Below, piece after piece: positions 12,101-21,608 of a stretch of DNA of 26,178 nucleotides. This stretch comes from Rodentolepis nana (lineage: Eukaryota; Platyhelminthes; Cestoda; Cyclophyllidea; Hymenolepididae). The notes below the pieces were generated by a model. The model searched no databases. It was not told the DNA's origin and was given only the letters and a program-made list of their open reading frames with translations. Within the stretch, counting starts at the first letter, position 1. Each line of letters starts with the position of its first letter. The position numbers and the translations under genes were made by a program. The DNA lies in assembly GCA_900617975.1 (NCBI GenBank), contig UZAE01012131.1:23904-50081 (forward strand), in the 5' to 3' direction.

Positions 12101-15100
12101 CTATTAAGCAGGAGAATTTTAATGTACCGTAGATGGATAATTGAGAAAAATCAATTAATTATCTAAGAGAATGGGTAATACTAGGCCTGCACCACACCCC
12201 TTTTATTTCTAGTATTGCTATTGATTTCTTTTAAATCTAGTTAATGGGCAGGATGAATTGGTTATCTCCAACTGACAAGCAAAAGTCAAACTTTTCCACT
12301 TAACTTTCACCTGACTGAGCACTTTAAAGTAGCCAAAAAGTTGCCACTTGTTTAGTTTATGCTGCTTAAGGTTATTAATAAGGTATTAATATTAATTCAT
12401 GTTCATCTGAAGAATTTTCTACTTTGATTGATAGGCTGCTAAGCTTGAATTAAACATGTCTAGACATTCTGCACTATCATTTTATTTGTTAACCAACTAT
12501 TTAAGCTAACTACCTTTGTTTACACCATACTATTTTGAGGCTAATTTTCTTCAGAGTACTGTTCCACAATGGCACTTTTTATTAAATTGAAATCTAGATT
12601 AAGAATACTTTTCATCTGCAGGTATCATATTATACCTGCTATACTGATTTTTGCATTATAAGAGCACAACGGAAGCACTTGTTAGTAAACCGAGCAGATA
12701 CCATAGATAACAAGATAATATGGTGTGAGATAGATATCTCAAATTGATATTGGATCCAAGGTTCAAAAGAATGAATTTCTTTTTGTGGCAACTAGAAAAT
12801 ATATAAATTGATAATATTGGCTTAAAGGAAGTAGGTTGGAACCTAAATTGAATAGACAGGGTCTTAATTTGCAGTAGGCATGAAGCCGATATAAACGAAT
12901 AGGAAAAATAGTACACATTTTGGACATTTTATTCTAATAAGAAATAAATATATCAGCACTTGAAATGATATTTTCGTGGTGATGACCTCATCAACTGGGA
13001 TTGGTCTATCTGGTGATTAGTGCTTATGCAAATTAGTGACCCCGACCTCGCTAGGGCCATCGTCATGCTGTCAGCGTATATGTCATGTTACCCTTCATAT
13101 CTCCCTAAAATTTCCACTTGCTACTTTTTCACAACTTGTTGACAGCTCGAGTTCTCTGGGACATTTTCTTTCAAGTTCTGAATTTCTTTCCGTTATTATA
13201 GGAACGATATCTGAATACTACCCAACTGAGAATTGCAGTAATTCTATCATTTCCATTTCTGGCACTTCCTTGCTTGTCTGTTTTATAATCACAGGCAAAC
13301 CTGGTTACATCCTTTTTCACGTGGCGTATTAGTAAATATTTATGCATTAAATTAGTTTGTTTTTGAATTTCCCCAATTCCTCTACATAGCCTACAGTTAA
13401 TCAGCGAATGATTGCCTTTACATTTGTTTTAATAAAGTGTTGCAATTTTTTCCCTATTGCGGCTCTAGTAGTTGACTTTTTTTGTAAAATCGCAAATATT
13501 TTTAAAAATCTAAGCTTTGCAAAATGTTTCCTTAACTTTATAAATTATGTCGGCAATTATGTCGACACCAAGGCTGTTAACATTCAATTGTATCCTTGAT
13601 CAATGCACCTTCGTTCATTAAGTGAGTAGACTATCTCCACTGGTCGTAATGGATCATTCCCCTCAAATTTTCTACCCTTCTTAAATATTAACCCATCTCG
13701 ATGTAGGTATTGTTGAGTAAAGGGGGGCTTTTTCTTCTCTTGGCTTACTCTCTTCCCAAGCCGCTTTTAATATTTAATTCCGGGTTAGCTATCACTTTGC
13801 TGCTGCTGTTTCTTTTGGACTTTTTTTCTCTGTTCCAGCTTGTCAAATTCCGCAGATTGGCTCTCATGATGTGTTTTGCCCGTTAGGGTGAGGTATAATT
13901 GCGAATAAAAAGCGTCTGTGTCGTAAGCGTAATGGTGAAAAGTGTGCACACAGTGCACCGGAAATTTGTGCGCTTTCCCGCACCACCTGAAAGGAGTGAA
14001 TTACCTCCATGTCCATGGGAAAGTGCAGTACTATTTTGTGTGCATTCTTCCACCCTGTCCTGGGAGGCATCGCTGACAATTTTCCCTAACCGGTTCCTTA
14101 TCACCGATTTTCTTCTTTGCACACTTAATGAAAAAAGTGCAAATATCTATTTTCTTTCTCTTTAGTACTTTTATGAATCGAACTATCTTCTGTCTTGTGT
14201 TCCTTCAATTTAAAAGGTCTTAGTGTTTCTTTTGTTAGTAATGGGCTAAATGCTAAATTCTCTCTCAATAGATCACCTGAGGCTAATAAATTAATTTATG
14301 AGTCTCGAATTTACTCTTTCTTTAATCATGACTCTAAGTATTTACTAATGGGCATTTGGAAACGTCAAAAATTATTACGATACTGTGTATTTTTTGCACG
14401 TATTAGATGATTGAAGAGGGTCTTTCTCTAGAGATCTTCAGACGTTTGAGTGTTCAGGAATGTGCCAAGTTAAAGAAGCACTATAAATTCGGAAATGTTG
14501 TTATTTGTAAGTACAGTGAGATAACTACAATGGCACATAGTCGAAGCGAGGCAGACTGGAAGAACTTTTGTGCGCAAGTCAGTGGGTGACTTCAGAAGCA
14601 GCAGACACATTACAATTACACGTAATTAGACCTTTGAATCCCACTCTACACGCTCTTCTCTCCGCTTTTATAAACAGAGACGCTATTTAATAGTCTAAGT
14701 TGAGGATTGTTTATCTTCTAATTGCCTATAAACCCTTTTTCATTGCTAGGCAACAGATTCAAATATTCTTGATGCTTCTAGTTGGCATTCAGAGTCTTTG
14801 CAATTTTGTGCATTTGTTTACCAATTATTGGATTGGAACCTGCCCTCTATTTTTTAATCGTTTACCACCTATCCTAATCTTTAAAGCCAATTGACACTTT
14901 CACGACTATTTCTGCTTCCTGCTTATTCGCCTAGGTCTGAGTCAACTCTTCTTATTATTGCGCTTGGTGAGCACCTAAGAATATTGCAATGATAACGTTA
15001 TTATGGTTATTAGCCCTAAACTATCCATGTGGTCTCTGCAGAATTAAGGCAATTTTGTCACCACCCAAGAAGAAGCCGACTTCTTTTGCTACTTTGAAGA

Positions 15101-18100
15101 AATATATATGCACATTAAATCTGCCTTCTTCTCACTCACATATTAAAATATTATCTCTGGCTTTTTTTAAGTCCACTTCCGCTGTTTCCATTTGACATTT
15201 CCTGTTTGGCTTTTGCAAGCAGCATAAGGAGTGAATCATCACTGCTTTCCCCAGAAAGGTTAAAACTCCTGTATGGCCGTCTGGTGATATTCACTTTCTT
15301 TTTGAACGAAATGAGTGAATTCTTCGCTGAGCACATTTTATAGCTTATCTACATGTGTCCTCATGCTTGATCGGTAAGATGGCTGAAAACATAAGGGCAG
15401 CAAGGGAGGACGTCTATTTCTCTCCTACTTTAATAATAATTTTTTTCTGGCTTAAAAATGAGCATAGGGGGCGCAAATGAAGGCACGTAAAGACGCGATT
15501 AACGTTCATGCCTATGATATCTAACGATCTTCCTCGGTAACCACTCACTTAATTGCCAAAAAATATTTGGCGGTATAAGACTTCAGACTACCTTTCCTCT
15601 TCCCAAGGCCAGAGTTACCCTAATGGGTATGGAATGCTTTATTATGTTTTTCAGCTGGGTGATTGACACTTAGGAAGTTGATCGCGTTTCTTCAATATTA
15701 CTTTAGTAATCGCGGGGTGTGCGAGAGACTTACCTCCACGTGGTGCACCCTGGGCAACGTATATTCATACGCCAAAAAAGTCTATTAACCGGCTGTTGAC
15801 TTCTCACTTCAAACTACCCCCACTGTATGCCATATTCAACCCATTTCACAGTACTCACCTTACCTTATCTCTGCTCTTTTGTCTGTCTCTGTCACATCTG
15901 TGAATCATTATTCTGTCCCCCCTCTTGACTTACTGTCACTTTGATGTTCCTCCTCCTCTCTGTGAAGCCTGAAGTCAGCTAAATGGCTAATGATGCCTAT
16001 CAAAACGCCTGCCATTGAAATAAATACTTTAGTAATCGCATTCATTTCATGCATAAGAAAGGACCTGATTGCAGAATGGTTATTGATTCTTCCGTGGAGG
16101 TGAAGTGTTTGCCCTCTGACACTATCTTAATGTATGTAGGAAAACCTTTTATGTTGGGTTGGCAACTAAGTCATTGCCGTTTTTGTTGACGGATTCACTT
16201 TATACTTTCTTTTGTTTTGTTAACGTGGCCAGAGCATCTAACCTATATTTCTTTCTTACTGTATGGGCTTCTAGGTTAATTAGTAAAAATTTTTTTTGTT
16301 TAGTTCTTTAGTTTTGTTTTTATCCCAATTTAAAAATGAAAGAACAGGACGTGTACTTCCGACACATTTTATTGTATTACTTCCGAAAAGGCAAGAACGC
16401 ATCGCAAGCACAAAAGAAGTTATGTGCCGTATATGGAGATGAAGCCTTAAAAGAAAGTCAGTGTCGAAATTGGTTTGAAATATTTCGTTCCGGTGATTTT
16501 TCACCGAAAAATTCACAACGATCTGGCCGCCCAGTCGAAGTGGATGAAACCCATATTAAGGCCATTATCGATTCAAATCGTCACAGCACAGCACGAGATA
16601 TTGCAGAGAAGCTCAATGTGTCACATACATACATTGAAAAAAATTAAAAACCCTTGGTTATGTCAAGAAACTTGATTTATGGATCCCTCACCAGTTAAAG
16701 GAAATTCATTTGACGCAACAAATTAGCATCTGTGATTCGCTACTGAAACGCAATGAGAATGATCCATTTCTGAAGAACCTAGTTACTGGCGACGAAAAGT
16801 GGATAGTTTATAACAATGTTACTCGCAAGAGATCATGGGTGAAGTAGCAAGATCAATCAGCCCAAACAGTGTCAAAAGCAGAGATTCAGCAAAAAAAGAT
16901 TATGCTGTCAGTCTGGTGGGGGGATCACAAAGGAATTGTGTATTTTGAACTCATGCCGCAGAACCAAACGATAAATTCAAATGTGTATGTTGAAGAACTC
17001 GAAAAACTGAAGGATGCAATTGAAGATAAGCGGTCGGCATTATCAAATCGGAAGGGTGTTGTTTTCCATCATGATAACGCAAGGCCCCCCACACATCTTT
17101 GGTTACTCGGCAAAAATTATTGGAACTGGGTTGGGATGTTTTGTCACACCCACCATATAGCCCTGACCTTGCGCCTTCGAATTACCATTTGTTTCGTTCC
17201 ATGCAAAACTCTTTAAATGGTAAAATTTGTAACAACGCGGATGATGTCGGATCACACCTAATTCAGTTTTTTAATAGCAAAGACCAGACATTTTACGAAC
17301 GAGGAATTTTTACTCTGCCAGATCGATGGAAAAAGGTCATCGACAAGAACAGCCAATATCTAATTGAATGAAGTTATATTTTTAAACAAAAATTCCGAAT
17401 TTGCCTTCTTATTTGAAATCGGCAATGACTTAGTTGCCAACCTAATATTTCTGCCAATTTGGCTCTAGCTATCGTATATCTCTCAAAGTATTCTACAAGC
17501 AATCAGTTCCTGAACTTCATTATAGTTTTTAGTTAACTTCTTGAAATATGACATGGAATGGCGTCTTTTTGTTTTAATCACTCAAATAACTAACCGCAAC
17601 ATTTAGTCTGATCGGAAATTTTGTTATCTTCCTAATTGTTTCGTCGCCTCATAATACTTAAGTATGCTGAGCAGTGCATCCTAGGGGTGAATGAAATATA
17701 AACCACCTAGTTGGAGGTCTTATGGCTTACTTCCTTTGATCTAAATCCCCATCTTAAAGTACGCAGTGCTTAAATATCTTAGTGGTTTGAATGTGCTACT
17801 ATTGGCACTATCTCGAGAATCTGCAATTTGCTCATGATATCACCTTATCGCAAACCGGTAGGTATCCATTTCCTGATCTCTGATTTGATAGAACGTTCCA
17901 TTTTAATAGCGATTATCGTTTTTATGCCTTTTCTACCTTCCATATTGTTTTATGATTGGTGGACAAAGAAAGGGGAGGATATGAGATGTGGAATACAATG
18001 CGGATAATACTTTTCTTGCCTAACTCGTTTTTTTATTTCGATACTTGTTCCATAAAGACTGACATATGCACGATTTTCAAGGTTGTAACAGTATTGGTGA

Positions 18101-20858
18101 TTCAAAGGAGGGTTTAATCTTTTGGTTATCTATCGCCCCTTTTTGAATTTAAGATATTTACCTACTGAGTACTTTCCTCGTAGTTGAAGAAAGTGATATC
18201 TTTTTAATAGGTAGTTGATTACTCTTAGCTATAACAATGTTAATTCATCTACTTTTGTCTTAGTAAATGCCCCATATTTCTCTTGGTAGGTGGTAAATTT
18301 AGTTTCTCAAATTCTATCTGCCATGTTTTCCTTCTATGTTGTTAAATTTATAATGGTTACTTCTAATTTCAGTGAGCTACTTTGTTTGTACGTTAAGTGC
18401 AAACTTCTTTTCTCAGACCTAGTGCAAAGAGCTGAAAATGAGCACTTATTATTTCAAGTCTTCTTAGTTATAATGTGCTTTTGACGCTCGATTACTTCCT
18501 TTTAAAGCCCTTCCTCCCCTTTCCTCCCCCACATTTCCCAAACCACTAGAAAATGAGGGGAGAGGAATTGTGGTTCAGCCAGTGTTGTAAGAAAATTAAG
18601 TTTCTTGAATAGAAAGCATGGTAAATGAATGATTTACTAGTTAACCAGTACTTACAAAGGTAGAACTTTCAGTGATATTCTTAGGTATCTGGATGTGATC
18701 ATAGAAATCCGATAGTCAACAATTCAGTATGTAATGGATGAAGCCTGTGCGTTTTGCTCAAGTGCATTGACCATAGTAAATTCGGCCTCCTACTAATCTC
18801 TATCCCTACCACTTCACTTTTTCTTATCTCATTCTTATTACATTGTAGATTCTTGGTTCTAACTACCTCGATGATCTATTGAAGCTCTTTAATCCCGAAG
18901 ACTTACCTGCTCACTATGGAGGTACAATGTGTGACCCCGATGGTGACCCACGTTGTCCCTTGCGAATTTGTTGGGGTGGAACAGTCCCCGAGTCCTATTA
19001 CCAAATTCAACAGATTTCCTCTGAAGAGGAGAATGAAAACTATCAAGTTGTGCCTGTGGGTCGTGGTAGTAAGGAGTACTGTTATCTAGGTGAAGCTAAA
19101 CCTGGTGATACTGTCTCTTGGGAATTCTACTCTGAATCAAACGACATCGCCTTTTCTTTGTGGGTTGAACCGCCGAATGAGTCTTGCTCACAACTTGAGA
19201 GTTCAAGGAGAAGATCGACTAGGTCGAGAAATCAAAACGGAGGTAATTGTTCACTGTTTGATTTCTATCTTATCCGGCCACTATTTATCACTTTCCGTTG
19301 AAAGTACATGGTCGTTGCGTACCAATGTCTTTAGGACTTTGTAGCCGATAAATCGCTATTCAAAAGTAATAATGATTGTGGAGGAAAGTAATTTGCTTTC
19401 AAAATTCAAGGAAATATTTTTCTTTTGAGTAGGTTAACAAGAGATGATTATCTGTATTAGCTTAATATAAAACCTCTAACATTTGTAGTAAGTATTGGAT
19501 ACTAGCTTTCTCCAGAAAACTCGAGCAATGAAATATATCCCACTGCTAACACAAGAAACTATCGAGTTGATTTAAAATAACGAAACCCGGAAGCGAAGCA
19601 GTTGAATGACCATAAAAGACCTTTGGCGTCAGCTTTCTTCCACAGCTTGCACTTCATTTTTTTAAAAATCGAATCCTCCAGAACTACTGACTATTCCAAA
19701 ATGTAAAGAAATCAGTCCACTTGGGACATTCGAAGCCCCATCGCTGCTAAAGTCATTAATATTCTTATCGAAATTCTATACCGCATCTACCCCTTTAGAC
19801 ATTGGATTTCGGGAGCTTGTTTCATACCTTCGAAACGAACTTTAAGAAATATATTCGTTTCACTTCGAAGCATTGTTTGAATAGGCACTTTAAATATCAG
19901 AATGTATTCGATATAACATCTTTCAGGCCATTTTCTGAATTCAATTTTAGCGGTTCCATTTGACAGAAGAGTAACGTTTTAGTTCCATATTGATGCTATA
20001 TTCGATTTCCGCCAGCATCCTCCTCTTTATTAGCCCCACTAGCCGATGCGATTGATCATCGCATTCAGTACGTGTGCACCAATGGGTCTCAAGCCCAAGT
20101 CATCTGGCTTTGTAGGCGGCCACGTTGACCACTGTGTCGCTGATGCATTAGTAGAATGTACATCTTAAACAACAATAATTGTGCCCATTTCTATTGTTTC
20201 TTTGTTTTTTCCCATCATTGAAGGAGGAAAGAGCGAAAAGAGTGGAATGACCACCTCCTTTTCCTTCAATAATCTTATCAACGGAGCCAGTTCAAATGGT
20301 AGTGGAAAAGTTGAACTGAAACAGATCACTCAACCTGTGCGTGTAGACTGCGATCTAGTGCCCGAACTCGGTGAATGCAAAGTTGAAGTTGAAGGCAATT
20401 ACTTCCTACTCTTTGACAATTCCTACTCGTGGACTCGTGCCAAGCGTATATTCTGTAAGGGCGATGTGATTCAATCTGCAAACGCAAGCTCTAGACAAAC
20501 GTCCTCCTCTGTCTCAACTGCTATTATGCCTGCATCTATACCGGTTGTTAATGGAAACTCAAATAATAATCATAGTTTTGATGATATCCATGAGGCAACA
20601 GAATGCAGTGTTGTGGAGGAGGTTCAAAATGCGGTGGATATTGAAATAGCTGAAGTGATGAAAACTGTGTGTGATCCAGACTATTCCAGCCTTTCCACCC
20701 TCGATGTAGACATTACTGCCTTGGTAATGATACTTCTACGAACAGTCCCTATCATTCGGAGACGATTTCGGACATCTAAACAATCTTCCCCTACCCATTC
20801 TTCATCGCCTTCTTTCCTTAGGCTAAAGTTTAAGCGACCACTCAAAACGCCAGTTTAG
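8971..20858 (+). CDS. SEC14-like protein (CRAL-TRIO + GOLD), complete, 4 exons
   Basis: Exons 8971-9174, 9797-10255, 18849-19242 and 20224-20858 have intron phases 0, 0 and 1 and all GT..AG boundaries. The CDS is 1,689 nt plus TAG, 563 residues. The start is the first ATG, with an in-frame stop at 8959-8961 just before it. Domains: CRAL-TRIO N-terminal helices (about 1-68), CRAL-TRIO lipid pocket (about 69-235), the SEC14L hallmark HYGGTM.DPDGDPRC (about 243-257), then a GOLD domain ending FDNSYSW (416-422). SEC14L proteins bind small lipids such as tocopherol, squalene or phosphoinositides and act in cytosolic or Golgi lipid transfer; the ligand here is unknown. Vertebrate SEC14L2-4 are about 400 residues. 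The extra length is a Ser/Gly/Asn-rich insert inside GOLD and a roughly 130-residue tail. Confidence 0.92.
9175..9796 (+). other. SEC14-like intron 1
   Basis: A 622-bp GT..AG intron, phase 0. It has a long T-rich run before the acceptor. Nothing else was recognised in it. Confidence 0.8.
9797..10255 (+). CDS. SEC14-like exon 2 (CRAL-TRIO lipid-binding domain)
   Basis: A pyrimidine tract and tttcag precede ATGGATGAA. The donor is ATACAC|GTAAGT; 153 codons, phase 0 on both sides. Family blocks in order are YFPGGICGQDKFGRP, VVIFDLQHMNRRQLWRPWV, NFPEFMAVCFVLNAP and SLLKPLLSKETQDKI. These line up with the SEC14L pocket strands and gate helix without gaps that I can see. Confidence 0.93.
15699..15713 (+). 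repeat. Target-site duplication, left of SINE-like copy A
   Basis: TACTTTAGTAATCGC, repeated without mismatch at 16025-16039, immediately outside the element ends. Confidence 0.85.
15714..16024 (+). mobile_element. SINE-like retroelement, copy A
   Basis: A 311-bp insertion flanked by a perfect 15-bp direct repeat (TACTTTAGTAATCGC at 15699-15713 and 16025-16039). The short A-rich end (ATTGAAATAAA) lies at its right side, so the element reads in the plus direction. The 5' end starts GGGGTGTGCGAGAGACTTACC. A second full-length copy lies inverted at 21609-21933. By eye the two are about four-fifths identical; the best blocks are identical over 34 bases (15727-15760) and 33 bases (15985-16017) near the two ends. 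There is no coding capacity. I see no convincing tRNA-type A/B boxes, so the parent RNA is unknown. Confidence 0.8.
16025..16039 (+). repeat. Target-site duplication, right of SINE-like copy A
   Basis: Exact repeat of 15699-15713, placed directly after the A-rich tail. Confidence 0.85.
16154..16179 (+). repeat. mariner left terminal inverted repeat
   Basis: Starts TTGGGTTGGCAACTAAGTCA and pairs with 17420-17445, differing at one position (third base G instead of A). Confidence 0.95.
16336..17371 (+). pseudogene. mariner transposase pseudogene
   Basis: Begins ATG at 16336 and ends TGA at 17369-17371, close to the full 345-residue family length. The first frame covers the N-terminal helix-turn-helix region (ILLYYFRKGKNASQAQKKLC, SGRPVEVDE). 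Breaks: the A run at 16637-16643 is one base short, shifting frame to an immediate stop; an in-frame TAG at 16845-16847; and the C run at 17085-17090 is two bases too long, shifting frame before the C-terminal third. Catalytic Asp 1 (TGDEKW, codon 16791) and Asp 2 (HHDNARP, codon 17073) are kept. The third position reads Asn (APSNYHLF, codon 17180) instead of Asp. It cannot make active enzyme. Confidence 0.93.
17420..17445 (-). repeat. mariner right terminal inverted repeat
   Basis: On the minus strand it reads TTAGGTTGGCAACTAAGTCA and onward, identical to the left repeat at 25 of 26 positions. Confidence 0.95.
18849..19242 (+). CDS. SEC14-like exon 3 (hinge and first part of GOLD)
   Basis: The acceptor is cattgtag|ATT and the donor is AACGGAG|GTAATT. 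Entry is phase 0 and exit phase 1 (131 codons plus 1 nt). It begins ILGSNYLDDLLKLFNPEDLPAHYGGTM, the CRAL-TRIO to GOLD hinge. It continues with the DPDGDPRC motif and GOLD strands (VPVGRGSKEYCYLGEAKPGDTVSWEF) and ends in an Arg/Ser-rich loop (SSRRRSTRSRNQ). Confidence 0.92.
19243..20223 (+). other. SEC14-like intron 3
   Basis: A 981-bp GT..AG intron, phase 1. It includes an imperfect inverted repeat at 19828-19870 and a G+C-richer patch around 19990-20150 of unknown origin. Confidence 0.8.
19828..19870. repeat. Imperfect inverted repeat in SEC14-like intron 3
   Basis: CTTCGAAACGAA (19828-19839) can pair with TTCGTTTC...GAAG (19854-19870) over 12 base pairs if five bases (19862-19866) are bulged out. 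The loop is 14 bases. It could form a hairpin in the pre-mRNA; no function is known. Confidence 0.5.
20224..20858 (+). CDS. SEC14-like exon 4 (end of GOLD and long C-terminal tail)
   Basis: The acceptor is attgaag|GA; the two bases complete the split Gly codon (residue 353). The end is TAG at 20856-20858, directly followed by a second TAG. A Ser/Asn/Gly-rich loop is followed by the last GOLD strands (GNYFLLFDNSYSWTRAKRI). A tail of about 130 residues then has an acidic stretch, a short hydrophobic run (ITALVMILLRTVPII) and a basic Ser-rich end (RRRFRTSKQ, LRLKFKRPLK). A possible donor TTG|GTAATG at 20724 could give an alternative end, but the frame stays open to 20858. GOLD part sure; exact C-terminus less so. 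Confidence 0.85.
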
Positions 20859-21147
20859 TAGTAGAGAGATTGACAAAAGATTGACATGCGTGTATTCACA
20901 CGTATATCTGCGCCTTTCTGTGAGATTTTATTTTTCTACTTGATTTACGTCTCTATCTCTTTGACATTTTGTTAGCTCATTGTGTTGGAGTGCATCTGTA
21001 GTCCTGATGTCCTCCCCTTTCAAATCCCAATTTGGCTATTATCCAGTGCTTTGTACAAAGATACTGATATGATTCTGATGCACTTATATTTGATTTGCCT
21101 AATACAATTATTCTTTTTGAATGATATCCTTCTGTTATTTTTTTAAA

Positions 21148-21153
21148 AATAAA
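21148..21153 (+). terminator. Poly(A) signal of the SEC14-like gene
   Basis: AATAAA lies 290 bases past the stop codon. It is the clearest such signal I found downstream of the gene and implies a 3' UTR of about 0.3 kb. No earlier AATAAA was noticed between 20859 and this point. Confidence 0.5.
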
Positions 21154-21159
21154 GTGCAT

Positions 21160-21597
21160 TTAGGGAAATTGCTTAAAAATGACTTTTATTTCCCTGGGTT
21201 GGGCGTGATTAAGTTATGTTTTTTACCTGAATTCAGAATCTATTTCAGTAAAAGAGCCTGTCGAATGAAATAATGTTTGTAGCAGTATGCTGTAGAATAT
21301 AAAAGTTCGGCAACCAAGTGGTTTGTGAAACTTTTTAAACGGTCTTTTTTATGTATCTAGTCTTTACATTGACTAACATTATTATACTGGTTTTATTTAA
21401 TGTAAGTGCATCTTGTGGATGTAGAAAAGCAAATTTCGGCACCCAGCATTAGTTCGAGCAGAACGAAAATATCCTCTTTTTTGACTCTCAGTTGTCACAT
21501 GTAAAAAGCCACAACTGCTCAAATCGCAGGAAAAGGAAATAAAACTATACTTCAAGCATCAATTTTTACTAAGAAACAAGCTTCTTTGCGAAGTCAT
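21160..21597. other. Intergenic DNA after the SEC14-like gene
   Basis: AT-rich with no open frame worth reporting and no repeat partner seen. Confidence 0.5.
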
Positions 21598-21608
21598 GGA
21601 TAGATCGT
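21598..21608 (+). repeat. Target-site duplication, left of SINE-like copy B
   Basis: GGATAGATCGT, repeated exactly at 21934-21944. The bases outside the pair differ, so the duplication is 11 bp. Confidence 0.8.

Larger units (their letters stand above)
16154..17445 (+). mobile_element. mariner (Tc1/mariner) DNA transposon, inactive
   Basis: A 1,292-bp element, the usual mariner length. It has 26-bp terminal inverted repeats (16154-16179 and 17420-17445) with a single mismatch. The expected TA target duplication is TA on the right (17446-17447) and TG on the left (16152-16153), so the left copy has mutated. The coding part matches mariner transposases in order (HTH, WVPH-like linker, D-D-D core). 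The repeat start TTRGGTTGG and the protein blocks fit the cecropia/Hsmar1-like group common in insects. It is inserted in intron 2 of the SEC14-like gene, 115 bp past the SINE-like copy A duplication. Confidence 0.95.
10256..18848 (+). other. SEC14-like intron 2 (8.6 kb, holds mobile elements)
   Basis: The intron separates the CRAL-TRIO exon from the hinge/GOLD exon, phase 0. It contains the SINE-like insertion (15714-16024) and the mariner (16154-17445), both in the sense orientation of the gene. A G+C-richer block with open frames on both strands lies around 13860-14130. The many short open frames elsewhere have no recognisable product and I do not call them genes. Confidence 0.85.

Noticed and set aside
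16280..16516. Minus-strand open frame over the mariner 5' part
   Set aside because: It is an antisense shadow of the transposase coding region.
19090..19344. Second plus-strand open frame over SEC14-like exon 3
   Set aside because: It overlaps the well-supported GOLD coding frame in another register and has no family signal.
21307..21320. CGGCAACCAAGTGG resembling the mariner terminal repeat
   Set aside because: Only the GGCAAC-AAGT core matches, with no second end or coding remnant nearby.
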